Assembly (NCBI RefSeq): GCF_000756615.1
Contig: NZ_CP009288.1
Coordinates: 5,518,001 to 5,582,000 of the forward strand
DNA length: 64,000 nt
Reading direction: 5' to 3'
From: Paenibacillus durus
GTDB taxonomy: Bacteria > Bacillota > Bacilli > Paenibacillales > Paenibacillaceae
Under the pieces are notes generated by a model that made no database searches, was not told the origin of the DNA, and worked only from the letters and a program-made list of their open reading frames with translations. Below are positions 1 to 8,639 of the stretch, one piece after another. Each line of letters starts with the position of its first letter. The first letter of the stretch is position 1. Made by a program: the position numbers and the translations under genes.

Positions 1-1806
1 TTCGGAGAACTTAACTACCAAACCTGTGCTTCCGTAAGTAGCACTTACTACTGTAGGAGCAGCCGAATCTTTACTGAAGCTAATCGCTTGGGAATAAGCA
101 CTTGCAAGCGTATTGCCCAGGTAGTCGCGAACACTCGTTCCAAATACGATAGTACCGTTGAAAGTACCATTGCTGGAGAACGTGAACGCAGGAGCGGTCA
201 GTGTGTAAGTTTTAGCATCAGTTTTGGAAACTACGAATGCACCTTTGCTTTCGCCGTTAGCGTCCAGCAGACGAATGCTGCCATTCAGGGAAAGTTGATC
301 CATGTTTTTGCTGAATACAACTTTAACTTTGTTCTCGCCGGTAACTGTGATGCTCGATACCGAAGGAGCAACTGTGTCAGATACTACTGTTACAGTTGTT
401 TTAGTTGGGTTAGGCGAGATGTAGTTGCCTGCAAAATCAGCAATGTTCAGCAGGGATACATCATAAGTTTTACCGGATTCCAGTGTACCAGTAGTCAGTA
501 CCAACTCATCCAGTGAATCGCCGGCCGCTACAGTTACGGCAGAACCGTTAACATAGGCGATTACGCCAGTTGCTTTAACAGGCTCGCTCAGTTTAACGTA
601 AACTTTATTAGTTGTTGCTTTAGCTGTTGCAGTTACCGAAACAATAGTTGGAGCCACTGTATCGTTAACATCCAGCAGTTTTGTATAGGCCGGGATTTTC
701 TCACCAGCAGTAGTCTTAATAGCATCAGTCAAAGTAAATGCGTATTGACCTTTAAGATATTCAGTTCCAGCAAGAGTAATAGTAGCATCCGTACCATCAG
801 CTCCAATAACTACATTAGCGATGTTCGGAGTAACGGCAGGTGCGTCACCCAGTTTAGTCAGGCTAATTACGCCGTCAACCAGAGTTGTATTGCCGTATAC
901 TGTTTCAGAAACAGTGTTGGAATCAACTGCGCGGTTGAACTTCACAACGACTTGCTTGCTGTTCGGAGCAGTTACGGAAACTACTTGCGGAGCAGCCAGC
1001 GTTACTTTAGCTGTGTAGTCATGGTCGTTGTATTTGAAGCTGATTGTTGTTTCAACGCCTGCAACCAGAGGTGTTGTCAAAGTAACTGTAGTTGTAGCTT
1101 TGTCAGAGAAAGTTACCAGAACGCTGGTTGGGCTCAGAGCTTCTGCAGAAGCTACTACAGGCACAGTGGACAGAGTGCTTACTGCATAAGCTGTTTCAAC
1201 TACCAGAGAACGAGTTGCGGTTCCTTTGAAGTTGGTGCTTGCAGTGATCAAGCCCTTGTTGATTAAGGCTTGTGCGTAACCTTTAGCCCATGCGGATGCG
1301 TTGTTGTCGGTAGTAGTAGGAGCTTCCAGTTTCAGAGCGCGGAACAGTACTGTTGCCACTTCTTCAACTGTTACTTTACCTTTGTAGTCGAAGATACCTT
1401 TTACAGTATCTTTACCTTGCATCAGGTTAGCTGCAGTAACAGCTTCGATGTAAGGAACTGCCCAGTTCTTCGCGTTGTAACCTTTGTCTTTGTAAGACAG
1501 TTTGTTAGTTACTTCAGTCAGGTTGAACAGTTTAGTTACGATCTTCGCGAACTCAGCGCGAGTCAGATCTCTTTCCAGATGAGCTTGGCCGTCCGGGTAT
1601 CCGTTCAGGATGCCTTTAGCTGCCAGAGCGTCGAATTTTTGTTGCGGGGTTGTTGCTGTTTCACCAAATGCTACAGAGGCAAACATCGAGAATGCCATTG
1701 CTGTAGATAGTGCTACGGACAAAATTTTCTTCATAACCTTTTTTTCTCCTCCTTGAACATTCATGAACTGAGAATCTTGTTTAGTTGGGTAGCTCATGTC
1801 ACTCAT
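1..1806 (-). CDS. S-layer-like SLH-domain surface protein (C-terminus beyond window)
   Basis: This is the N-terminal ~600 codons of a secreted wall-associated protein; the 3' end lies outside the window. From the ATG at 1734 it reads as a signal peptide (KK, hydrophobic core, cleavage near VAFG-E), then about three SLH-type segments in the first ~190 residues (for example LTRAEFAKIVTKLFNL), then repeated Ig-like beta modules with recurring APTIVSVT/APSVSSIT-type motifs. SLH domains bind pyruvylated secondary cell wall polymer, so this is probably the main S-layer or an outer wall protein. A second ATG in the same frame at 1806 has its own GGGGG ribosome site and adds 24 residues that end in GGEKKV just before the signal peptide. 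The downstream ATG has AAGGAGG 13 nt upstream. Both may be used. CsaB, which makes the anchor modification, is encoded 7 kb away on the same strand. Confidence 0.9.
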   Translation of the reverse strand, partial: MSDMSYPTKQDSQFMNVQGGEKKVMKKILSVALSTAMAFSMFASVAFGETATTPQQKFDALAAKGILNGYPDGQAHLERDLTRAEFAKIVTKLFNLTEVTNKLSYKDKGYNAKNWAVPYIEAVTAANLMQGKDTVKGIFDYKGKVTVEEVATVLFRALKLEAPTTTDNNASAWAKGYAQALINKGLITASTNFKGTATRSLVVETAYAVSTLSTVPVVASAEALSPTSVLVTFSDKATTTVTLTTPLVAGVETTISFKYNDHDYTAKVTLAAPQVVSVTAPNSKQVVVKFNRAVDSNTVSETVYGNTTLVDGVISLTKLGDAPAVTPNIANVVIGADGTDATITLAGTEYLKGQYAFTLTDAIKTTAGEKIPAYTKLLDVNDTVAPTIVSVTATAKATTNKVYVKLSEPVKATGVIAYVNGSAVTVAAGDSLDELVLTTGTLESGKTYDVSLLNIADFAGNYISPNPTKTTVTVVSDTVAPSVSSITVTGENKVKVVFSKNMDQLSLNGSIRLLDANGESKGAFVVSKTDAKTYTLTAPAFTFSSNGTFNGTIVFGTSVRDYLGNTLASAYSQAISFSKDSAAPTVVSATYGSTGLVVKFSE

Positions 1807-1827
1807 TAGCCGATGCACCCCCTTTCC
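1748..1827 (-). promoter_or_regulatory. Tandem ribosome-binding sites and in-frame start codons of the S-layer-like gene
   Basis: Two start signals lie in one frame. The upstream one has an AAAGGGGG purine tract at 1818-1825, 11 nt before ATG 1806 (another in-frame ATG is at 1797). The downstream one has AAGGAGG at 1748-1754, 13 nt before ATG 1734. The 24 intervening codons are open and hydrophilic. Tandem translation starts are known for the middle wall protein gene of Brevibacillus brevis, so dual initiation is plausible here. Confidence 0.6.
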
Positions 1828-1856
1828 CGAGTTGAGCAAGTTAAGTATAAATGATG

Positions 1857-1876
1857 TCTGTGACGGGTATCACAGA
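1857..1876 (-). promoter_or_regulatory. Perfect 7-bp hairpin in the 5' leader of the S-layer-like gene
   Basis: TCTGTGA and TCACAGA flank a 6-nt loop, about 50 nt upstream of the first ATG and inside the predicted transcript. A second, weaker stem (GTGT/ACAC with flanking CTAG) lies at 1893-1913. Either could stabilise an abundant mRNA or bind a regulator; neither is followed by a T-run, so they are not terminators. Confidence 0.5.
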
Positions 1877-1933
1877 AACTGGTAAATAAATTCTAGGCGT
1901 GTAATAACACTAGATTCCTAATTCTACCTTAGT

Positions 1934-1962
1934 ATTATACAATGTGCCTAAAGTCACGTAAA
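1934..1962 (-). promoter_or_regulatory. SigA-type promoter of the S-layer-like gene
   Basis: On the minus strand a perfect TATAAT (1934-1939) lies 17 nt from TTTACG (1957-1962). Transcription would start near 1927 and give a leader of about 120 nt before the first ATG. Confidence 0.6.
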
Positions 1963-2034
1963 GCTAATTTTTCCAATTGGTCTAGCTTGCTTTGCAGCCA
2001 ATCAAATAACCACTGTTCAATGGCTCTACATCTT

Positions 2035-2058
2035 TAACGCGCGAGTTGCGTAAAAGTT
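2035..2058 (-). promoter_or_regulatory. ECF-sigma-like promoter upstream of the S-layer-like gene
   Basis: On the minus strand GCAAC, with its AAC at 2056-2058, is followed after exactly 16 nt by CGTTA (2035-2039). AAC-N16-CGT is the spacing and core of extracytoplasmic-function sigma promoters of the SigW/SigX/SigM group. It would add an envelope-stress input upstream of the SigA-type promoter. This rests on sequence match only. Confidence 0.4.
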
Positions 2059-2265
2059 GCGGTTCCCCTAAAAATAATTTAGAAAGTTTATTTCCGTCTC
2101 ATGCCAATAGATGAATTGTCTGTATGTATTTGAATCGTTCGTTAAACTGGATGGATACGGAAATCAATATATCACGAGCTCTGTTTCGCGGTCATGAAGC
2201 AATCTTTTTTTATATATCAAACGCTAAGTAAGCTCAGTCCGATTCAGCTTCTAAGTGCTTATAAT

Positions 2266-2294
2266 AATAAAAAGAGCGCCGAAGCCGGCACCCT
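2266..2294 (-). terminator. Rho-independent terminator after the 113-residue protein gene
   Basis: The minus-strand transcript folds GTGCCG/CGGCGC around a GCTT loop and runs into a T-rich stretch, 15 nt after the stop codon at 2309. Confidence 0.75.
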
Positions 2295-2308
2295 AGTCTT
2301 CACCAAAG

Positions 2309-2650
2309 TTATCTGATCTTCATGGAAAGCTGGATAATCTCCTGCCGTTTCTCCGGGCTGGAATTCACGTTATTATACAGGGCGTCAATCGCTTCGCGAT
2401 TCTCCCGATAAGTTTTTTCGTGCTTAATTGTAGAGTGGGACCAATCGATCAGCGCGTTTTCCGCAATAACCAGGTCATTGTATGCATCATGAAATCCGGT
2501 TGCCTGAACGAGCTCTTCCATGACCTCTTGAGTGATTTCCTGCAAGGCGCGTTTCGCCGCGATTTCCTTTTCCATTACTTTTGCTGTATTCTCAAACTTG
2601 TTCTTAGCTTTCATGTAATCGAGCTGAGCTTTTGATAAAATCGGTTTCAT
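2309..2650 (-). CDS. Small helical protein of unknown function (113 aa)
   Basis: I do not recognise a family. The protein is hydrophilic, has no signal peptide or membrane segment, and is strongly helical with charged heptad-like stretches (residues ~10-60 and ~75-110), so a coiled-coil or helical bundle is likely. The start is supported by AAGGAG placed 10 nt before the ATG. It lies between two SLH-protein genes on the same strand, but each neighbour has its own terminator or promoter, so it is probably a single-gene transcript. The codon use looks like that of its neighbours. Confidence 0.65.
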   Translation of the reverse strand: MKPILSKAQLDYMKAKNKFENTAKVMEKEIAAKRALQEITQEVMEELVQATGFHDAYNDLVIAENALIDWSHSTIKHEKTYRENREAIDALYNNVNSSPEKRQEIIQLSMKIR

Positions 2651-2754
2651 CTAGCGTTCTCCTTCTTGCTTGAGTGTGTTCTTGCATCTTCTTACGTCAT
2701 TGTATCGTAAAGTACGCCATATTTCAAAGAATTGTAATTGGAAATTAAATAACA

Positions 2755-2789
2755 GAAGCCCCCTTCCCAAATCGGGGAACGGGGGCTTC
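2755..2789 (-). terminator. Terminator of the large SLH-protein gene
   Basis: GAAGCCCCC pairs with GGGGGCTTC, with an inner TTCCC/GGGAA stem, 36 nt after the stop codon at 2825. The following tract is only moderately T-rich on the minus strand. Confidence 0.75.
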
Positions 2790-2824
2790 TTCTTTCACTC
2801 TGAATACAGCCGGATAGTCGCAGC

Positions 2825-5800
2825 TTATAATTTTTTCATTTTAACCATCATGCGCTGTGCCATTACCGCCGCGTCTGCGCGTGTGAAATACGCCTGCGGG
2901 TCAAAGCGGTAAGTCACCTTCTTCTGACCGGTTACCAGTTTATTGGAAATGCCAGAAATAACACCCGCCTTATTCACCGCCAGAATGGACGGAATGGAAT
3001 AAGAAGATTCAATAGAACCCGTGTCCGTGAATAGTTTCTGCAAGGCCGCGCGATCCTTATCTATGGTACCCAGCTTGAGATTCATGACTCTTGCGATCAT
3101 TACTGCCGCATCCTCTCGGGATAGCGTAGCATTAGGCGAGAAGAGTCTCGGTGCCGTGCCCTTGATAATTCCTTTGCGGACAGCTGTTTCAATATAGCGG
3201 TAATCCCAATGATAGTCGCTGTATTTGATTACATCAGAGAAAGTTAATTTATCGGGCTCGTAATCCAACTGAATACCCATTATTTTGACCAGCATTGTCG
3301 CAAATTCTCCACGGGTGATATTTTCATAAACACCGAACTCACTGGAATCCTTTGCATTCATGATCCCTTTAGCCATCATAGTCTCAAGTTCAGTACGCGC
3401 GTACGGATGCGAGACAATATCATCGTAGCTGTAGCGGAGACTCAAGACTGCATAGTAGCCGAAACCATCAAATGGCGCAGTAATTGTCTTGCTGCTGGTA
3501 TTAATCTTGCCGCCCATGTTATACCAGGTGCCGTCAACGTTTTTCCAGACGGAAATATTAGACGTAGCAGCGTTGGCCAAATTTGAATCGTATTTCAATG
3601 TAATGGTTCCCTGTTGAGTCGGCTCAAGCCATTTCCCCATGTGACCGAGATAAAATTCATTCCCGGTCTTGTACGGATGCGAGGAAACCACGGTATCATA
3701 ATCATTAATAGAAGTGTTGTTCACAAAATAACCCGGATCGATCCAGTATAGATTGGACGCAAAACCGTAATGCAGCTTGGGAGTCAAATAAGTGGTCGCC
3801 AACGAGTTGGCGCTGACTTCTTTCAGCTTGCCATCCAGAACATTCCCGCTGCTATCGGTTTCTCCAACAGGGTTATACTGCTTGACGGTTCGTCCATCCT
3901 GCTTATCAGCAATACCCAACAAAATATATTGTTGATTAAAGAGATTGATTTGACGGGTATTGGTTGTCCCCGGCGCCGGTGTCGCATCCCGCAGCAGCGT
4001 ACCTTTCGGGAAGTTGAGCGTTACAGCATTCTGGAATGCGCTCAGTTTGCCCGATGTATTCAGAGTTGTTTTGAGCTGCGCTCCTTGAAGAACTTCATCC
4101 GAATAAGTAACACTAATCGAGCCGTTCGTTTTTTGATTGCCTGTAGTAACTGTAAACTTAATAGTATTTAAACCCTTCTTCAAGCCCCTTAATTCTGTAC
4201 GGAAAATATCATGCTCGCCTTTGACCAACGCCGTCTTGCCAATAACAATACTGTCTGCACCTTCGGCTTGAATGCTGACATCAAGGAAATTCTGCTTAAT
4301 CACACTTTCATTCGGGAGCTTGGGCGACAAAATGGTGTATGGCGGTACTTCACGCGTAATTTGCAGCGTCTGAGATACCGTCGAAGTCTGCAGACGCGCG
4401 GTTACTGTAATGGTTCGCAGACCGGTTGTCGGAAGACTCTGCCCCCGCAGTGTAAATGTTCCGTTCTCGCCTGCAGGTACTGACAAGTTTACAGTTGAAG
4501 GAGCATAAGTCCATGTTGAACCGCTCCTACTCGCTACAACTTTCTGCGTACCGTCTACCATGATGACGATCTGCTCAGCATTGCTGGCCACAAACTGAAT
4601 ATCAGCGCTCGTCTGATTGGTCGTATATTGCAGATTAGCAGTCTTTATAAACAACTGATCCGGATCGGTCGTCTGGTTAAGTGGAAGCGGAATAAGTCCC
4701 GCCAGAGACGGCAAATTATCCGGGAACAGATACACGGTTACGCTTGTGGATACCGGCACCCCATTAGCCATACCGGTGATAGTGATTTTGTTAGGCCCGG
4801 AAACGAGTTGGTTGCCGGATGTACTGAAGCTAAATTGGTTATCAGAAACGTTCATGGGCAGTGCGCTGGTCGACCCGTTAATCGTAATCTTAGCTGAATC
4901 CAAATCATCTGTTGGAAAATTAACCAGTTTCCCTGTTACGGCTGTGAAGTCTTCAGCGTTCTTAAACACCTGATTATTATAAAGATTCGTTAACTCGATG
5001 TACGGAGCGGATATATAATTAACCGTAAAAATTTTAGAATCGACGATATTGCCGCTGCCGTCCTTTAAATCAATATGAAGCGTCTGTTCTCCGGTAGGCA
5101 GACTGTTGATTTGATATACTCTGTATTCGTCAGTGGTTCTATGGGAAATCGGGCTAAACGCAGAGCTGGTAACCGGGCTTCCATTCTGATAAGTCGTAAT
5201 TGAAAGCTTATTTCTTGTATCCGAGTCGGCCTTGCTGGTCTTAACAAGCAGCCACAGCGGTAGCTGAAACAAACTGGAATTATCGCTAAACGCTCCGGAA
5301 GACATATAAGACACAATGGTGTCAGGTGCAGTTCCCGTTACACTAGGACTGTAAATCTGCTGTACATCCGTAATATACGCTGTTGCGGAGTTTCGGAAAT
5401 CAAACTTGACCGGTGTAATGCTTTTGCCGTCATAGCTGCCGTTAAAAACAATGGTGTATGCGCCATTGGCTGAAAGAGTCGGGACAGCCGCATCAGAGGT
5501 ATAATTAAAGGTAATAAAACTTCCTGATGACGATGGAGTCGATGATACAGTCGCGGTTCCCGAGAACACATCGCTGCTGTTGGTTGTATTACGAACGGTA
5601 AAAGTCAGTGCCGAAAGATTCGGAACACCAGAGGTGTCAGGCACTTTAAATGTGATGGAACCGCTAAGATTTCCGCTGGCTTCCGTAACAACATTGCCGG
5701 TATCCACCGCCGTAGTACCAATTTTCGTATTATGCGGCGTACCCGATCCTACCGGAGCGTAGATAACTTCGCGTGAAACGGAATAGGTGCGTGTGCCGCC

Positions 5801-6439
5801 ATCTGTCGTAGCCACAAAGGTCAGCTTGTTATATCCCACCGAGAGCGGATAATCGGCAATAACAAAAGTAGTGCTGCCGCCGTTGTACATTTTGGAGGAG
5901 TTAATCATCACCTCGGAAGCGTTCGGCGCTTCAAGTGTAAGTGTCAATCCTGGAGTGTTGACCAACGTTGGAGTGCCCTCGCCAAGCTGCTTGCCGTCCG
6001 GCAGTGCAATATTATAAATCGCGGGTACGTTGGAGAAATTGACATAGGCCTCGCCGCTGGCAAGACTGCCGTCCGAAGTTACACCGTAAACCGTAATGCG
6101 GTTAAGTCCTTGGCTCAGCTTGACGTTCGGAAATGTGAAGAATTTTTCATTTGTGATATTCGGCTTCACGTCTGCGCCGCTCGCGCCGGGAACTTCCGTC
6201 CCATTTACAATACTGTCCACCTTATAATAGATACTGTCCGGCGATACACCATTAAATGTACCCTCGACATCAACCGTACTTGTGTTCACATTGGTTGGAA
6301 AGTCTTTGCTTGTACTGAATTTGGTAAAGGTAAAATATTGCCCTGTCGCGGCATACGCCGCTCCTGCTGCCGAAAGAGTCGACAGCAAGATTACAACCGC
6401 TAAAATGAAATTGCCCATCGACCTGATTCTGTTCTTCAC
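2825..6439 (-). CDS. Large secreted protein with three C-terminal SLH domains
   Basis: A 1204-residue exported protein. The N-terminus has a signal peptide with an AYA-A cleavage site around residue 31. The middle ~950 residues are rich in Ser/Thr and beta-prone, with repeated Ig-like modules (motifs such as LSQGLNRITVYG, LSVGYNKLTFVA and KKGLNTIKFTV that recur about every 90-100 residues). The last ~200 residues hold three SLH motifs (ITRGEFATML, LSREDAAVMI, FTRADAAVMA). It is therefore anchored to pyruvylated wall polymer through its C-terminus, whereas the neighbouring S-layer-like protein has N-terminal SLH domains. The start is GTG with GGGAGG 11 nt upstream. The ligand, adhesion or enzymatic role is unknown; no catalytic motif was seen. 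Confidence 0.88.
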   Translation of the reverse strand: MKNRIRSMGNFILAVVILLSTLSAAGAAYAATGQYFTFTKFSTSKDFPTNVNTSTVDVEGTFNGVSPDSIYYKVDSIVNGTEVPGASGADVKPNITNEKFFTFPNVKLSQGLNRITVYGVTSDGSLASGEAYVNFSNVPAIYNIALPDGKQLGEGTPTLVNTPGLTLTLEAPNASEVMINSSKMYNGGSTTFVIADYPLSVGYNKLTFVATTDGGTRTYSVSREVIYAPVGSGTPHNTKIGTTAVDTGNVVTEASGNLSGSITFKVPDTSGVPNLSALTFTVRNTTNSSDVFSGTATVSSTPSSSGSFITFNYTSDAAVPTLSANGAYTIVFNGSYDGKSITPVKFDFRNSATAYITDVQQIYSPSVTGTAPDTIVSYMSSGAFSDNSSLFQLPLWLLVKTSKADSDTRNKLSITTYQNGSPVTSSAFSPISHRTTDEYRVYQINSLPTGEQTLHIDLKDGSGNIVDSKIFTVNYISAPYIELTNLYNNQVFKNAEDFTAVTGKLVNFPTDDLDSAKITINGSTSALPMNVSDNQFSFSTSGNQLVSGPNKITITGMANGVPVSTSVTVYLFPDNLPSLAGLIPLPLNQTTDPDQLFIKTANLQYTTNQTSADIQFVASNAEQIVIMVDGTQKVVASRSGSTWTYAPSTVNLSVPAGENGTFTLRGQSLPTTGLRTITVTARLQTSTVSQTLQITREVPPYTILSPKLPNESVIKQNFLDVSIQAEGADSIVIGKTALVKGEHDIFRTELRGLKKGLNTIKFTVTTGNQKTNGSISVTYSDEVLQGAQLKTTLNTSGKLSAFQNAVTLNFPKGTLLRDATPAPGTTNTRQINLFNQQYILLGIADKQDGRTVKQYNPVGETDSSGNVLDGKLKEVSANSLATTYLTPKLHYGFASNLYWIDPGYFVNNTSINDYDTVVSSHPYKTGNEFYLGHMGKWLEPTQQGTITLKYDSNLANAATSNISVWKNVDGTWYNMGGKINTSSKTITAPFDGFGYYAVLSLRYSYDDIVSHPYARTELETMMAKGIMNAKDSSEFGVYENITRGEFATMLVKIMGIQLDYEPDKLTFSDVIKYSDYHWDYRYIETAVRKGIIKGTAPRLFSPNATLSREDAAVMIARVMNLKLGTIDKDRAALQKLFTDTGSIESSYSIPSILAVNKAGVISGISNKLVTGQKKVTYRFDPQAYFTRADAAVMAQRMMVKMKKL

Positions 6440-6477
6440 GTAAGAAACCTCCCACTACTATTTTGATTTTTGATCCA

Positions 6478-6492
6478 GGAAGTGAAACTTCC
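6478..6492 (-). promoter_or_regulatory. Short perfect hairpin in the leader of the large SLH gene
   Basis: GGAAGT and ACTTCC are separated by GAA, midway between the candidate promoter and the GTG start. It could be an mRNA-stability element or a protein site. Confidence 0.35.
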
Positions 6493-6515
6493 GGCCTAGT
6501 CCACCCTCTTCCTTT

Positions 6516-6543
6516 TTATCGGCGATTCTCAATCTAATAATTA
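6516..6543 (-). promoter_or_regulatory. Candidate SigD-type promoter of the large SLH gene
   Basis: On the minus strand GCCGATAA (6516-6523) matches the motility sigma factor -10 GCCGATAT at seven of eight positions. TAAT (6540-6543), resembling TAAA, lies 16 nt upstream. In Bacillus SigD controls flagellar and autolysin genes, so co-regulation with motility is possible. Confidence 0.4.
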
Positions 6544-6562
6544 GCAAATATTTAGTAAAAAC

Positions 6563-6589
6563 AAAAAAACCTCATTCCAATGAATGAGG
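6563..6589 (-). terminator. Terminator of the tagO transcript
   Basis: CCTCATTC/GAATGAGG with an ATTG loop is followed by seven Ts on the minus strand, 45 nt after the tagO stop codon. Confidence 0.85.
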
Positions 6590-6633
6590 TTTATCATTAT
6601 ATTAAGATCAAAAACCATGCTGCACTCCAAAAA

Positions 6634-7761
6634 TCAGGATTTCGACCCCTTTTCCGTGCTCACTTTCATGAACACTCTGGAAAGGAAGCTCAGCAGCGGC
6701 TTTTTGGTTTGTCCAACCAAGCCGATAACCTCGGCGCCGATCTGCAGAACGAAGAGCATGACACAAATGACTACGAAAGTAACCCAGTTCGCTTCATATA
6801 GAGCGGATGAAGATTGAATGACGGCCAAAATACCGAAAAAGGCGGCAATTCCGTAAATGATAAGCACCGTCTGCCGATGGCTGAATCCAAGCTCGCGGAG
6901 ACAATGATGGAGATGTCCCTTGTCCGGAGCAAAGATCGGTTTCTTCTGCAGCTTGCGGCGCACGATTGCGAAGAATGTGTCCGAAAGCGGCACACCGATA
7001 ATAAGCAGCGGAGTAATAAAGGAAACGACCGCAATCTGCTTAAACCCGAGCAGCGCCAGCAGCGCCAGACAGAATCCAAGGAACAGCGAGCCCGCATCAC
7101 CCATAAAGATTTTAGCCGGATGAAAGTTGAAAAAGAGGAATCCCACAATGCTGCCGAGAAGCAGCAAGCAGAGCATGGCAACCATTACATTCCCCATCAA
7201 AAAGGCCATCGTTGCAATCGTAGCTATAGCAATACCCGAGACGCCGGCGGCCAGCCCGTCCAATCCATCGATCAAATTAACAGCATTCGTTACGCCGACA
7301 ATCCAGAAAATCGTAAGCGGAACGGCGATCCAGCTCTCCAGCGAAGAATAAGTATTGTTAAAAGGAATATTCACAAAGTCCACGGTAATATTAAAGCCAA
7401 ATACTACGATACAGGCGGCGGCAATTTGACCAAGCAGCTTTATTTTTGCCGATAGCTCAAATTTGTCGTCAAGGCTGCCGAGAAGCACAATAAGTCCGCC
7501 TCCGCTAAGCAGCGCCTTAATGAAATTAACATCCCTTGCGGAAAAATCGTAAGGAACAAACGGCGATATGGCAAGCAGTCCTAACACAAACGCCAGAAAG
7601 ATGCCCAGACCTCCAAGGCGCGGCATAATTCTCGTGTGCACTTTGCGGGCATTCGGCACATCCGTCGCTCCTATGGCAACAGCGAACTTCTTGACAAGAG
7701 GCGTCAAGCATAGTGCAAGTCCCATGCAAACGATAAATCCGGCGATGTATATAATTAACAT
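6634..7761 (-). CDS. tagO: Undecaprenyl-phosphate GlcNAc-1-phosphate transferase (TagO/WecA, MraY family)
   Basis: An integral membrane enzyme that transfers GlcNAc-1-phosphate from UDP-GlcNAc to undecaprenyl phosphate, the first step of teichoic acid and secondary wall polymer assembly. About ten membrane segments are visible. Family motifs are PRLGGLGIF, NAVNLIDGLDGLAAG, FFNFHPAKIFMGDAGSLFLG (the metal-binding Asp region) and APDKGHLHH. A TTG 12 nt further upstream (7773) is in frame, but it directly abuts the GGGGG ribosome site; ATG 7761 has it at a usable 12 nt. It is first in a same-strand set with tagA and csaB upstream, with its own promoter between. Confidence 0.93.
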   Translation of the reverse strand: MLIIYIAGFIVCMGLALCLTPLVKKFAVAIGATDVPNARKVHTRIMPRLGGLGIFLAFVLGLLAISPFVPYDFSARDVNFIKALLSGGGLIVLLGSLDDKFELSAKIKLLGQIAAACIVVFGFNITVDFVNIPFNNTYSSLESWIAVPLTIFWIVGVTNAVNLIDGLDGLAAGVSGIAIATIATMAFLMGNVMVAMLCLLLLGSIVGFLFFNFHPAKIFMGDAGSLFLGFCLALLALLGFKQIAVVSFITPLLIIGVPLSDTFFAIVRRKLQKKPIFAPDKGHLHHCLRELGFSHRQTVLIIYGIAAFFGILAVIQSSSALYEANWVTFVVICVMLFVLQIGAEVIGLVGQTKKPLLSFLSRVFMKVSTEKGSKS

Positions 7762-7796
7762 TGGTTCAGTCAACCCCCATTTCTCTACCGCATTGA

Positions 7797-7826
7797 ATTA
7801 TACTCTGTTCCAAAAACAAATTCCAA
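7797..7826 (-). promoter_or_regulatory. SigA-type promoter of tagO
   Basis: Perfect TATAAT at 7797-7802 with TTGGAA at 7821-7826 (18-nt spacer), about 36 nt before the tagO ATG. Confidence 0.55.
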
Positions 7827-7874
7827 TTCCGTTTTCAGGCGATTTTTGATATAAATTCGGGGAAAAACCGCGTT

Positions 7875-8633
7875 TTATCCGTTGTTTGTTACTCTATCTC
7901 TTTCCCGCATTACTTTTACTGCGAATTTCGGGAGCGCAAGCATTCTTTTGTACCTCGTCGGTTCTTTGAGAAGACGGTAAAACCACTCCAAACGGAGTTT
8001 TTGGAATGCTAGTGGCGCGCGCTTCGTTTTGCCGGAAATGACGTCAAAGCTTCCGCCAACCCCCATCATGACCGGAATTGCCAAACGTGATTTATGCTTC
8101 GCAATCCAAGGCTCCTGGGTATCCGCGCCTCGAGCAACAAATAAAAGGTCTGGCTCCGTTTCCAAAATCCCGGTAATGACCTCTTCATCCTCCGCCGGAC
8201 CGAAAAATCCGTCACGAATTCCGGCGATAATAATTCCCGGATATTGCCCTTGCAGCCGGCTGGCCGTTTCCTGAATCACTTCAGGGGTTGAGCCAAGCAG
8301 ATACACTCTCCAGTGATAGCTTTCTCCAACTCTCATCAATTCATGTAACAAATCGAACCCGGCTACCCGCTCCTTGACGGGATTTCCGCCGCGCTTGGCC
8401 GCCCACACCACTCCTGTCCCGTCAGGAACAACAAGCTCTGCGGAGGTCATAATATCCAAATAGGCCGGATTTTCCAAAGCGGTCATAACCATAATCGGAT
8501 TCGCTGTTATCACCTGATGCGGCGTCCTGGAACGAATGGCTTCAATTAAATAGGAGACGGTTTCCTTCATATCCATTTTGGACACCGGTATACCGAAAAT
8601 GGTCACCGTAGGCAAAGCGCCTGCGTCTTTCAC
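7875..8633 (-). CDS. tagA: WecG/TagA/CpsF-family glycosyltransferase (ManNAc transferase)
   Basis: A 252-residue cytoplasmic-face enzyme that adds N-acetylmannosamine to the GlcNAc-pyrophosphoryl-undecaprenol made by TagO. Visible family motifs are the N-terminal ITANPIMVM, the VPDGTGVVWAAK segment with the catalytic Asp, VYLLGSTPEVIQ, and the C-terminal GVGGSFDVISGKTKRAP followed by EWFYRLLKEPTRYKR. Length is typical. The start is GTG; its ribosome site AAGGGTGAT is made from the last codons of csaB, which ends 6 nt upstream, so the two genes are translationally coupled. Confidence 0.93.
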   Translation of the reverse strand: MKDAGALPTVTIFGIPVSKMDMKETVSYLIEAIRSRTPHQVITANPIMVMTALENPAYLDIMTSAELVVPDGTGVVWAAKRGGNPVKERVAGFDLLHELMRVGESYHWRVYLLGSTPEVIQETASRLQGQYPGIIIAGIRDGFFGPAEDEEVITGILETEPDLLFVARGADTQEPWIAKHKSRLAIPVMMGVGGSFDVISGKTKRAPLAFQKLRLEWFYRLLKEPTRYKRMLALPKFAVKVMRERDRVTNNG

Positions 8634-8639
8634 TATAGA

